Source of the DNA: Mycolicibacterium phlei
GTDB taxonomy: Bacteria; Actinomycetota; Actinomycetes; Mycobacteriales; Mycobacteriaceae
Direction: 5' to 3'
Assembly: GCF_001583415.1 (NCBI RefSeq)
Contig: NZ_CP014475.1
Span: 4,836,001-4,900,000, forward strand
DNA length: 64,000 bases
In this document: positions 54,798 to 62,767 of the stretch, one piece after another
Layout of the letters: every line of letters begins with the position of its first letter
Numbering within the stretch: the first letter of the stretch is position 1
The notes under the pieces: model-generated
Told to the model about the DNA's origin: nothing
Databases searched by the model: none
The model's input: only the letters and a program-made list of their open reading frames with translations
Translations under genes and position numbers: made by a program

Positions 54798-55934
54798 GAT
54801 GGCTCCTGAGATCCGCGACAGGTGCTCGCTGGGCGCCGCGTGGAAGACGTGCGCCGAGGCGTCCGGCAGCACCCGGCGCGCCACCAGGTAGTCCACCCCC
54901 ATCCAGCCCTGCCGGATGTAGCGGCCGAACCGCAGGCAGGTGCCGGGTGCCCCGCTGGCGCTGGGCACGAACTTGATGTCCTCGATCGCGGACTTCACCC
55001 CCTCGCCCGTCAACGGCCGGGCACCCGCCAGTCCGCGCACGATCACCGTCGCCACGTCGTGGCACAGACAGGGCATGAAGTACGCGGGCCGGCGGCCGTA
55101 GCGGGCCTCGAACCGGTCGAGAAAGGCCTGGCCGACCGGGTTGCGCTCGTCGTAGCTGTCCAGGCCGACCCAGCCGGCGAGCTGCGCCATCCACTCGTCG
55201 TTGATGTGGGCCATCTCGAAGGCCGTGGTGGTGTAGCGAGGCGGATCCCAGTCCGCCAGGGCCAGCGCGGCGTTGAAGCCCCACAGCCCGTGCCCGAAAC
55301 CGACGTGCACCACGGCGTCGGGCTTCGCGTCGCGCAGTGCGCTGACCGCCTCGACCTTGTCGGCCTCCACCTGCGGGATGGCCACGCTGGCCACGATCTG
55401 CAGCCCGGCGTCGGCGTAGGCGCGTTCGGCGAAGCCGAGGTACTCCTTGCCGATCAGCGAGGCCTCCCACGCGATCGCGATGCGCCGGTGCCCATCCCCG
55501 CGCAGCACCGCGGCGAGCATGCGCGGCTCCTCGGGCATCGAGCCGTTGTTCAGCGCGAAGCACCATTCACCCAGCGCCCCTTCGGAACCCGACAGCACGA
55601 TGATCGGCACCTTGGCGGTGCGCTCCACGTGCGCGCTGAGCGGGACCGCGTTGTCAGAGACATAGGGCCCGAAGATCACCAGGCAGCCCTCGTCGACGAG
55701 TTCGTCGAACGCGCGCTCGACGGCGTGATAGGTGCCGTTGGGCAGCCCCACCACGTCGCGGCTGACGAACTCGACCGGGCGGTCCAGCACGCCCGCCTCC
55801 ACCGCCTCGTCGACGACGAGCCGCAGCGCGTCGAGGGTGTTGTCCTCACTGTCCGCCCGGGTCGGATAGTCGTTGAGCAGCCCCACTTTGAGGGGGGCGA
55901 CGGATCCGTAGGCACGTGTCTGACCGCTCGCCAT
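54786..55934 (-). CDS. Periplasmic-binding-protein type 1-like receptor without signal peptide
   Basis: 382 residues with the fold of Leu/Ile/Val-type or amide-binding proteins: LKVGLLNDYPTRADSEDNTLDALRL, IFGPYVSDNAVPLSAHVE, KVPIIVLSGSEG and RRIAIAWEASLIGKEYLGFAERAY. The N-terminus (MASGQTRAYGSVAP) has no hydrophobic core or lipobox, and no ABC transporter genes are adjacent. It is therefore probably a cytosolic ligand-binding or enzyme-regulating protein, like AmiC, although a missed upstream start is excluded by the operator at 55940-55960. It shares that operator with the divergent TetR gene. Confidence 0.78.
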   Translation of the reverse strand: MASGQTRAYGSVAPLKVGLLNDYPTRADSEDNTLDALRLVVDEAVEAGVLDRPVEFVSRDVVGLPNGTYHAVERAFDELVDEGCLVIFGPYVSDNAVPLSAHVERTAKVPIIVLSGSEGALGEWCFALNNGSMPEEPRMLAAVLRGDGHRRIAIAWEASLIGKEYLGFAERAYADAGLQIVASVAIPQVEADKVEAVSALRDAKPDAVVHVGFGHGLWGFNAALALADWDPPRYTTTAFEMAHINDEWMAQLAGWVGLDSYDERNPVGQAFLDRFEARYGRRPAYFMPCLCHDVATVIVRGLAGARPLTGEGVKSAIEDIKFVPSASGAPGTCLRFGRYIRQGWMGVDYLVARRVLPDASAHVFHAAPSEHLSRISGAISGA

Positions 55935-55939
55935 AGCAG

Positions 55940-55960
55940 CAACCTACATCATGCAGGTTG
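55940..55960. promoter_or_regulatory. 21-bp operator motif, copy 3
   Basis: CAACCTACA-tca-TGCAGGTTG matches the consensus CAACCTACA-N3-TGTAGGTTG at 17 of 18 arm positions. It fills the 39-bp gap between the divergent receptor-like and TetR genes, so it overlaps both promoters. Confidence 0.75.
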
Positions 55961-55973
55961 GTATCCTCGCCAC

Positions 55974-56603
55974 ATGGCGGCGCGCGGCGGACGGGACGAG
56001 GATCGACGCGCCCGTGGCGAGGCCACCCGCCGGGACCTGATCGACGCCGGCCGCGCCCTCTTCGTCGACCCCGGCTACTTCCACACCAGCATCGGCGATC
56101 TCGTCGAACGCTCAGGGGTCGGCACCCGCGGCGCCTTCTACCACCACTTCAGCGACAAGGCCGCCCTGTTCCGAGCCGTCTTCGAAGACGTCGAGCGCGA
56201 TCTGATGCTGCGGGCGCTCGCCGCTCCCCCCGCCGGTGCGGACACCTGGGAGAGCCTGCAGCGCGGCCTGCACGACTTCCTCGAGGCCGCGATGGAACCC
56301 GAGGTGCAGCGCATCATCCTGATCGACGGCCCGGTGGTGCTGGGCTGGCACACCCTGCGCTCGATCGAGGAGCGCAGCAGCATCGCGATGATCGAGCAGA
56401 TCGTGCGAAATGCCATGGCCGACGGAACGATCGAGAAACAGCCCGTCTCTGAGCTGACCCACATGCTGGTCGCCGCCGTCGAGGAGGGCTCGCTGCTGGT
56501 GGTACACTCCGACAACCCCGAGCGCGCGCGCAAGAACGCCGCGGCGGTGCTCGACCGCATGCTGCGCAGCCTCGCGCCCGCCAAACGACGCCTGCGGAAA
56601 TGA
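55974..56603 (+). CDS. TetR-family regulator of the P450/DapB-like promoters
   Basis: 209 residues from MAARGGRDEDRRARGEATRR. The TetR_N helix-turn-helix is IGDLVERSGVGTRGAFYHHFSDKAALFRAVFED (about residues 40-72). Its own promoter holds copy 3 of the 21-bp motif, and copies 1-2 lie at the P450/DapB-like promoters 2.3 kb away. This suggests that it controls the receptor-like gene, itself, the P450-SDR pair and the DapB-like gene. The SDR-ADH unit starts 52 bp downstream. Confidence 0.87.
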   Translation: MAARGGRDEDRRARGEATRRDLIDAGRALFVDPGYFHTSIGDLVERSGVGTRGAFYHHFSDKAALFRAVFEDVERDLMLRALAAPPAGADTWESLQRGLHDFLEAAMEPEVQRIILIDGPVVLGWHTLRSIEERSSIAMIEQIVRNAMADGTIEKQPVSELTHMLVAAVEEGSLLVVHSDNPERARKNAAAVLDRMLRSLAPAKRRLRK

Positions 56604-56655
56604 TGATTTTCAAAACTGAGTACCGATATTTCGCAATCTGCTAATCTGCCCTTCC

Positions 56656-57447
56656 ATGGGCGACCGACATGACGCCGCGCCGGTACGGCTCGCCGTGGTC
56701 GGTGCCTCAGCCGGACTGGGCCGAAGCATCGGGGTCAGCCTCGCACAGCAGGGGTACCACGTCGCACTGCTCGCCCGCAGGTACGACCGGCTGGTCGAGG
56801 CCGCCAAGGAGGCCGGCAACGGTGCGACCGCGGTGGTGTGCGACGTCACCGACGGCGACACCTGCCGTCGGGCGATGGACGAGGTGGTCGCCGCGCTGGG
56901 CGGACTGGACGCACTCGTCTACGCCAGCGGGATGGCCACCCTGGGCCCGCTGCGCGACATCACCGCCGAGCAGTGGGGCCAACTGTTCGCCACGAACGTC
57001 ACCGGCGCCGCGTTGGTCACCGCCGCCGCGGTGCCGCACCTGGCGGCGACGAACGGCTCCGCGGTGTACCTGTCGTCGCTGAGCGCGTCCTACACCGAAC
57101 CGTGGCCGCTGCTGGGCTCCTACGCGGTCACCAAGGCCGCGCTGGACAAGCTCGTCGAGGCGTGGCGGGTCGAACATCCCGAGGTCGGCTTCACCCGACT
57201 GGCGATCGGCGACAGCCTGGGCGGATCCGGTGACTCGCAGACCGAGATGAACAAGAACTGGGACCCCCAGGCGTTCACCGACGCGGTCACGCTGTGGATG
57301 GATCGCGGCTACATGCGGGGCGGACTCATCGACGTGGACCACCTCGTCGAGGTCGTCGACTCCGTGATCCGTTGCGGAAAGAGCAGTTTCATTCCCTACC
57401 TGACCCTGGCGCCGCGGCCGTCGAACGCCGTGGCCGACCTGAGGTGA
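56656..57447 (+). CDS. Short-chain dehydrogenase/reductase
   Basis: 263 residues. VVGASAGLGRSIGVSLAQQG is the cofactor motif; LSSLSAS gives the Ser and SYAVTKAAL the Tyr-xxx-Lys. The C-terminal MNKNWDPQAFTDAVTLW segment is unlike the first SDR of the island. It is followed by the alcohol dehydrogenase after 14 bp and probably shares its transcript. Together they would oxidise two hydroxyl groups or act in sequence. Confidence 0.86.
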   Translation: MGDRHDAAPVRLAVVGASAGLGRSIGVSLAQQGYHVALLARRYDRLVEAAKEAGNGATAVVCDVTDGDTCRRAMDEVVAALGGLDALVYASGMATLGPLRDITAEQWGQLFATNVTGAALVTAAAVPHLAATNGSAVYLSSLSASYTEPWPLLGSYAVTKAALDKLVEAWRVEHPEVGFTRLAIGDSLGGSGDSQTEMNKNWDPQAFTDAVTLWMDRGYMRGGLIDVDHLVEVVDSVIRCGKSSFIPYLTLAPRPSNAVADLR

Positions 57448-57461
57448 CCCGAGGAGAGCAG

Positions 57462-58634
57462 ATGAAGACAATGGCCGCAGTGCTGCGCGGAGTCGGGGTG
57501 GACTGGGAGGTCACCGAGATCGAACTCGACCCGCCGCGCACCGGCGAGGTGCTGGTCAAGATGGCCTACGCCGGTATCTGCCACTCCGACGAGCACTTCT
57601 ACACCGGCGACAGCGTGCCGCCTCCCGACATGGAGGAGATGATGCGGGCCGCCGGGGTGGATGTGCCCGACTGGTTCCCCATGCTCGGCGGACACGAGGG
57701 CTCCGGCATCGTCGAGGAGGTCGGACCCGGCGTGACCTCGCTGAAACCCGGTGACCACGTCGCGATCTCGTTCCTGCCCGCCTGCGGCAGCTGTCGCTGG
57801 TGCGCCACCGGCTACACCTACCTGTGCGACGTCGGCGCCAACCTCTACAGCAAGGACATGACCACCGACGGCACCCGGCGCCGCCATGTGGCCGGCCCGG
57901 ACGGCCCCGAGGACCTGATGGCGATGATGCAGGTCGGCACGTTCTCCGAATACGTGGTGGCCTCGGAGCGGTCGCTGGTCAAGATCCACGACTGGATCCC
58001 GCTGGAGGCGGCGTCGCTGGTGTCCTGCGGTGTGACAACGGGTTTCGGTTCGGGATCGGTGGCCGCGGGCACGCAGGTCGGCGACACCGTGGTGGTAATC
58101 GGCGTCGGCGGCATCGGCATGAACGCGGTCCAGGGCGCCCGGATCGCCGGGGCCAAGCACATCGTCGCCGTCGACCCCAACGAGTTCAAACGCGAGATCG
58201 CCCCGTCGTTCGGCGCCACCCACACCGCCGTCGACGCCGGCTCCGCGATCGAGTTGGTCAAGGAGATCACCTGGGGCGTGATGGCCGACCGCGTCATCCT
58301 GACCCCCGGTGTGGTCCCGCCCGATTTGGTGCTGACCGCGATGATGCTGCTGCGCAAGGGCGGAACGTGTGTGCTGACCGGCATGGCGAAGGTGACCGAT
58401 TTGATGGTGCCGATGTCGCTGCCGGACATGGTGAGCTCGTGCAAGACGCTCAAGGGCGTGCTCTACGGGGAGATGAACCCGCGCGAGGCGATGCCGCGGC
58501 TGCTGTCGATGTACGAGACGGGCACGCTCAAGCTCGACGAGCTGGTCACCCAGCGCTACAAGCTCGACGACATCAACGAGGCGATGAGGGACCTGCGCGC
58601 AGGCCGCAACATCCGCGGCGTCATCGAGTTCTGA
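57462..58634 (+). CDS. Zinc alcohol dehydrogenase (MDR, NDMA-dependent type)
   Basis: 390 residues, from MKTMAAVLRGVG with a gaggaga ribosome site. Catalytic zinc ligands are in YAGICHSDEHFYTG and MLGGHEGSGIVEEV; the structural zinc site has four Cys in CGSCRWCATGYTYLC. Cofactor binding is VVVIGVGGIGMNAVQGA. The long insert MTTDGTRRRHVAGPDGPEDLMAMMQ and overall length fit the actinobacterial NDMA-dependent alcohol dehydrogenases. It oxidises a primary or secondary alcohol to aldehyde or ketone. Its 3' end overlaps the convergent nitroreductase remnant by 14 bp. Confidence 0.9.
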   Translation: MKTMAAVLRGVGVDWEVTEIELDPPRTGEVLVKMAYAGICHSDEHFYTGDSVPPPDMEEMMRAAGVDVPDWFPMLGGHEGSGIVEEVGPGVTSLKPGDHVAISFLPACGSCRWCATGYTYLCDVGANLYSKDMTTDGTRRRHVAGPDGPEDLMAMMQVGTFSEYVVASERSLVKIHDWIPLEAASLVSCGVTTGFGSGSVAAGTQVGDTVVVIGVGGIGMNAVQGARIAGAKHIVAVDPNEFKREIAPSFGATHTAVDAGSAIELVKEITWGVMADRVILTPGVVPPDLVLTAMMLLRKGGTCVLTGMAKVTDLMVPMSLPDMVSSCKTLKGVLYGEMNPREAMPRLLSMYETGTLKLDELVTQRYKLDDINEAMRDLRAGRNIRGVIEF

Positions 58635-59045
58635 GCCAGGGCCGATCCCACCGGTCGACCGCGGTCACCGCCTCGACCGGTTGGCGGCGCACCCGGTGGT
58701 GTCCGCCCTTCGGCCAGCCGGCGGTCACCAGCGTCGCGATCCGCCAGTCCTCGGGAATGCCGATGAGCTCGCGCAGTTGCGGCTCGCACTGGTCGTGCCA
58801 CAGCGTGATCGCCGCGCCGAGTCCCTGGGCGCGGGCGGCCAGCAGGAAGTTCTGCACGGCGGGGAAGATCGACCCGCCCTGCTGCAGGTCAGAGGCACCG
58901 CGCTGCGGCCGCAGGCAGAACAGCACGCACACCGGGGCGCCGCCGCCTCCAGGCAGCGTTCCAGGACGGCGTCGTCGACGGGTTCGTCGCGGTAGCGCCG
59001 TACCGCGGTGGCGGTGGCCGCGACGCTGAAGAAGTCGCGCGTCAT
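58621..59045 (-). pseudogene. Nitroreductase remnant with an internal deletion
   Basis: The start MTRDFFSVAATATAVRRYRD at 59045 and 36 codons (to about CLEAAA) fit the N-terminus of a nitroreductase. The end, from about 58940 down (VCVLFCLRPQRGASDLQQGG, then FPAVQNFLLAARAQGLG), fits its C-terminal part in a different frame. The usual intervening ~70 codons, which include the FMN-contacting PSAxNRQPW region, are missing at a GC-rich junction near 58940. Family members are ~210 residues; only ~140 are left. The start overlaps the stop of the DapB-like gene (ATGA). It is probably a real deletion, though an assembly collapse is possible. Confidence 0.75.
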
Positions 59046-60163
59046 CGCCGCACCAGTGCGTCGGCGGTGGCGGGCAGTGTGCCCGTCCAGTGCCCGCCGC
59101 GCACCGGCCCGGTGACCAGCGGCAGATCCAGCGTCGACAGCAGCCCGGGCGGGGCGGCGATCACCGCGGGGATGGCGTTGAGCTCGCGCATCACGGTCGC
59201 ATATGTCAAACCGCGCATGTTGTTTCCACGGCCGTGCATCTCGATGTCGACGGTCTAGGTGGGCAGCCCGTCGACGATCACCCGGTAGCCGCCGTGCGGC
59301 GACGGATGCCGCGGCCAGTCCGGCGCCGCCTGCTCGCCCATCCGCGTGACGTGTTCGAGCACCACGCGTTCCTCCCCGTCGGCGATGCCGGCGAGGCGGA
59401 ACCGCATACCGCCCATCGTCCCGGGTTCGATCCAGCCCGACGCCACCTCGTAACGCTCGGTGGCCAGCCACTTCTCGATCGCGGTGTCCACCCGGTCCAG
59501 CGGCAGCCCGACCCCGTCGGCCACCAGGTGCACGATCGGCGCCCACAGCGCGGCCAGCCGGGTGGTGTCGAACAGCGGCGCGGGATGGTCCGGCGGATGC
59601 CCGAAACCCATGAAGTCGAACATGATCTCGGGCTGGTTGATCGGACCGTAGTCGAGCAGCTCCAGCATGGTGATGGTGTCGACGCGGCTGGCGAAGCCGG
59701 TCATCGTCAGCGCGATGACGTCGTTGGCCCAGCCCGGGTCGACGCCGCTGTTGAACAGGCTGGTCTGGCCCTCCTCGCAGGCGCGCTCGAGCAGTTCGAC
59801 GGTCTCGCGGTCGGCCGCGGGCGGGTAGCACATCGGCACCAGCGACGTGCAGACGACGTTCTTGCCCGCCCGCAGGCAGCGCGCGATGTCCTGTGCGGCT
59901 TCGGCGTAGCGGTAGTCGCCGGAGGCGAAGTAGGCGACGACGTCGGCGTCGAGCGCCAGCGCCGCGTCGATGTCGCGGGTGGCGATGACGCCGGTCTCCG
60001 GCATCCCGCACAGTGCGCCGGCGTCCTTACCGTCCTTGGCGGCACTGTGCACGACGACGCCGACCAGGTCCAGGCCCGGATGTGCGATCACCGCGCGCAG
60101 CGCACCGACACCGACCTGGCCGGGCCCCCACAGGATGACGCGGGGGTTGCGGTCACCGGCCAC
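59042..60163 (-). pseudogene. DapB-fold dehydrogenase with in-frame amber stop
   Basis: The first 302 residues (MAGDRNPRVILWGPGQVGVGAL ...) are a paralogue of the dehydrogenase at 53718, with GPGQVG in place of ATGAVG. After YRVIVDGLPT the frame meets TAG at 59255-59257. The reading frame then continues without shift into TVDIEMHGRGNNMRGLTYAT and ends at 59042 in LVRR, exactly the missing C-terminal ~70 residues. A single change of TAC (Tyr) to TAG explains it. Restored length would be 373 residues. The start overlaps the amidohydrolase gene by 11 bp, so it is the second gene of that operon. Confidence 0.82.
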
Positions 60164-61346
60164 CGGGCACCGCCGTGAGCAGCTCGCGCAGGTTCTTACC
60201 CATGACCGCCTCGATCACCGGCTCGGGCAGCTCGGCGATCTCGGGGGTCAGCTTCGCCGGTTCGGCCAGACCCTCCGGATGCGGGAAGTCCGAGCCGAAC
60301 AGCACCCGGTCGGCGCCGATCAGATCGATCAGCCCCGACAGGTCCTCCTCGTGGAACGGGTTGACCCACACGTGTTCCCGGAACTGTTCGACCGGGTGCG
60401 CGCCGAACTCGTTCGGCATCTTCTTGTAGACCCGCTCGAACAGGTCGATCAGGCGTGGCACCCAGGCACCGCCGTTCTCGACGACGCCGACCCGCACACC
60501 GGGATGGCGGGTGAACACGCCGTGGGCGACCAGCGCGGCGCAGGTGTCGAGGATCGAGCGGGCGTCCTCGTAGACGATGGTGCGGAAGGCGTCCGGTTTG
60601 AACGGGGTGTACTCGCCGCCCTTGCCCTCCCAGTCGCGGCTGTAGCGGTCGTAGCCGGAGTCGCAGGCGTGCATGAGCACCGGGATGCCGAGCTGTTCGA
60701 CGCGGTGCCAGAACGGGTCGAAGTAGGGTTGGCCCATCGACGTGGTGTGGCCGGTGATGGTGGCCACCGGGCGCGGGTTGACCAGCACCGCGCGGGCGCC
60801 GTTCTCCACGCACCAGTTCAGTTCGGCGACGGCCTTGTCGACGTCGGGCAGGGTGATCACCGGGGTGGCGAAGATGCGGCCCGCGTAGTCGAATGACCAC
60901 TCCTCGAGCAGCCACTCGTTGTAGGCGTGCACGACGGCGTGGGTGAGCTCGATGTCGTCGAGCATGCGCTCCTCGAGCATTCCGCCGGTGGTTGGGAACA
61001 TTACGCAGGCGTGGATGCCCTGGGAGTCCAGCAGCCGCAGCCGCTGTTCGGCGTGGCGGAACTCCTCCGGGCAGCGGATCGGGTTGGCCAGCTCGCGCAG
61101 GCTCTTACCCTCGGGGTTGATGCCGCGGAAGTAGTCGGCCCAGGCGCCCGGCGAGGCCACCACCTCGTAGGTCGGGTTGGGGATGGTGTCGGTCAACCTG
61201 CCCTTGATCATCAGCTTGGTCAACCCGTCCACCTGAATCCACTGGATGGCACCGCGGTACTGCTTGGGCAGGTGGCGGGTGTAGGCGTCCGTGGGTTCGT
61301 ACAGGTGGTTGTCGGCGTCCCAGATCTCAAGCGCTGGTGTTGTCAC
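60153..61346 (-). CDS. Amidohydrolase_2-family metal-dependent hydrolase/decarboxylase
   Basis: 397 residues from GTG 61346 (VTTPALEIWDADNHLYEP), with gaggag eight bases upstream; an upstream in-frame start at 61391 would lie beyond the operator palindrome. The family of ACMSD-like TIM barrels is shown by DADNHLYEP (metal site; Asn replaces His here), VLMHACDSGYDR, and RVLFGSDFPHPEGL (metal Asp). Members hydrolyse or decarboxylate ring-derived acids. It is the first gene of the operon ending in two broken genes and is divergent from the enoyl-CoA hydratase. Confidence 0.85.
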   Translation of the reverse strand: MTTPALEIWDADNHLYEPTDAYTRHLPKQYRGAIQWIQVDGLTKLMIKGRLTDTIPNPTYEVVASPGAWADYFRGINPEGKSLRELANPIRCPEEFRHAEQRLRLLDSQGIHACVMFPTTGGMLEERMLDDIELTHAVVHAYNEWLLEEWSFDYAGRIFATPVITLPDVDKAVAELNWCVENGARAVLVNPRPVATITGHTTSMGQPYFDPFWHRVEQLGIPVLMHACDSGYDRYSRDWEGKGGEYTPFKPDAFRTIVYEDARSILDTCAALVAHGVFTRHPGVRVGVVENGGAWVPRLIDLFERVYKKMPNEFGAHPVEQFREHVWVNPFHEEDLSGLIDLIGADRVLFGSDFPHPEGLAEPAKLTPEIAELPEPVIEAVMGKNLRELLTAVPGGR

Positions 61347-61372
61347 GTCGTGTCTCCTCAGGCCGGGCCCTA

Positions 61373-61390
61373 TGAGAATATAGCTTCTCA
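61373..61390. promoter_or_regulatory. 18-bp palindrome, copy 2 of a shared operator
   Basis: TGAGAA-tatagc-TTCTCA lies between the divergent amidohydrolase and enoyl-CoA hydratase genes, 27 bp and 37 bp from their starts. Arms and spacing are the same as at 50721-50738. A further 10-bp palindrome (ACAACGTTGT, 61398-61407) lies next to it. Confidence 0.65.
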
Positions 61391-61426
61391 CATTAGGACA
61401 ACGTTGTTATCGGGACCGGAGGCCTC

Positions 61427-62335
61427 ATGAGCGACTACAAGTTTCTGAAGTGGGAGAGCCACGACGACGGCACGATCGTGCGGATCCTGCTGAACCGGCC
61501 CGAGGCCCGCAACGCGCAGAACCGCGGCATGCTCGTCGAACTCGACGACGCGTTCGGCCGCGCCGAGGCCGACGACAAGGTGCGGGTGGTGATCCTGGCC
61601 GGCGAGGGCAAGATGTTCTCCTCCGGCCACGACATCGGCTCCGAGGTGGCCAAGGCCGAGTACCGGCCGGGGCCGGACCAGCATCCGACGATGAAGATCA
61701 ACGGCGGCACCCGCGACGGCGCGGAGAACCGGATGCTGCAGGAGTGGCACTACTTCTTCCAGAACACGCTGCGGTGGCGCAATCTGCGCAAGATCACGAT
61801 CGCGCAGGTGCACGGCGACGTGTTCTCGGCGGGGCTGATGCTGATGTGGGCGTGCGACTTGATCGTCGGCAGCGAGGAGGTCCGCTTCGCCGACGTCGTC
61901 GGCACCCGGCTGGGCATGTGCGGGATGGAATACTTCGGTCACCCTTGGGAATTCGGTCCGCGTAAGACCAAGGAACTGATGCTGACCGGCGACGCGATCG
62001 ACATCCACGAGGCGTATCAGCTCGGGATGGTCAGCAAGGTGTTCAAGCGCGAGGAGCTGGCCGAGCGGACCCTGGAGATGGCACGGCGGATCGCCCAGGT
62101 CCCGACGATGGCCGCGCTGCTGATCAAGGAGTCGGTCAACCAGACCATGGACAACATGGGGTTCTACAACTCGCTGCAGGCGTGCTTCTCGCTGCACCAG
62201 CTCAACCACTCGCACTGGGCTGAGGTGCGCGAGGACAAGGTGCCGCGCGCGGGCGAGGAGCACGGCGTCCCGAACTGGCGCACCGCTCCGCCGATCGTGA
62301 CCTCGGTCAAAGACAAAGTCCGTGCCGACGCATAG
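61427..62335 (+). CDS. Enoyl-CoA hydratase/isomerase family protein
   Basis: 302 residues, crotonase fold. Oxyanion-hole segments are FSSGHDIGSEVA and VHGDVFSAGLMLMWACD, where the canonical GG is replaced by DVFSAG. Catalytic Glu positions are not at the usual places (RFADVVGTRLGMCG), so it may be an isomerase, hydrolase or lyase rather than a standard hydratase. It is longer than the usual ~260 residues because of an insert (EYRPGPDQHPTMKINGG) and a C-terminal tail. The thioesterase gene follows 9 bp downstream. Confidence 0.85.
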   Translation: MSDYKFLKWESHDDGTIVRILLNRPEARNAQNRGMLVELDDAFGRAEADDKVRVVILAGEGKMFSSGHDIGSEVAKAEYRPGPDQHPTMKINGGTRDGAENRMLQEWHYFFQNTLRWRNLRKITIAQVHGDVFSAGLMLMWACDLIVGSEEVRFADVVGTRLGMCGMEYFGHPWEFGPRKTKELMLTGDAIDIHEAYQLGMVSKVFKREELAERTLEMARRIAQVPTMAALLIKESVNQTMDNMGFYNSLQACFSLHQLNHSHWAEVREDKVPRAGEEHGVPNWRTAPPIVTSVKDKVRADA

Positions 62336-62344
62336 TCTTCCGTC

Positions 62345-62767
62345 GTGACCGACCACTCCGAGCTGGCCGAACCCCGGCCGATGACCACCACCAGAGAGCA
62401 CCTGTTCGGCAGCATGCCGTTCTACGACGTGGTCGACAACGACGAGACGGTGGTTGTCGACCTGCACAACCGCCCGGATCTGACCAACATCCGCGGCGCC
62501 CTGCAGGGCGGGCTGGTGGCGACGCTGATCGACATCGCGGCCGGCCGGCTGGCGGTCAAGTACGCGGGCGACCTCGCCGGGGCCGCCACCGCCGACATGA
62601 CGATCCACTACCTGGCGCCCATCATGGAGGGCCCGGCACGGGCCACCGCCACCCTGGTGCGGGCCGGGCGGCGCTCGATCGTGGTGGCCGTCGACGTCGT
62701 CGACGTCGCCGCCGACCGGCACGCGGCCAGGGCCACCGTGAGCTTCGCGGTGCTGAACGCGCGCTAG
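62345..62767 (+). CDS. PaaI-type hotdog thioesterase
   Basis: 140 residues from GTG 62345. A single hotdog domain with LQGGLVATLIDIAAGRLAVKY (the conserved GG-xxxxxxD helix) and TADMTIHYLAPIMEGPARATAT. It hydrolyses acyl-CoA intermediates, releasing CoA. It lies in the transcript of the enoyl-CoA hydratase and converges on the acyl-CoA dehydrogenase with a 4-bp overlap. Confidence 0.85.
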   Translation: MTDHSELAEPRPMTTTREHLFGSMPFYDVVDNDETVVVDLHNRPDLTNIRGALQGGLVATLIDIAAGRLAVKYAGDLAGAATADMTIHYLAPIMEGPARATATLVRAGRRSIVVAVDVVDVAADRHAARATVSFAVLNAR

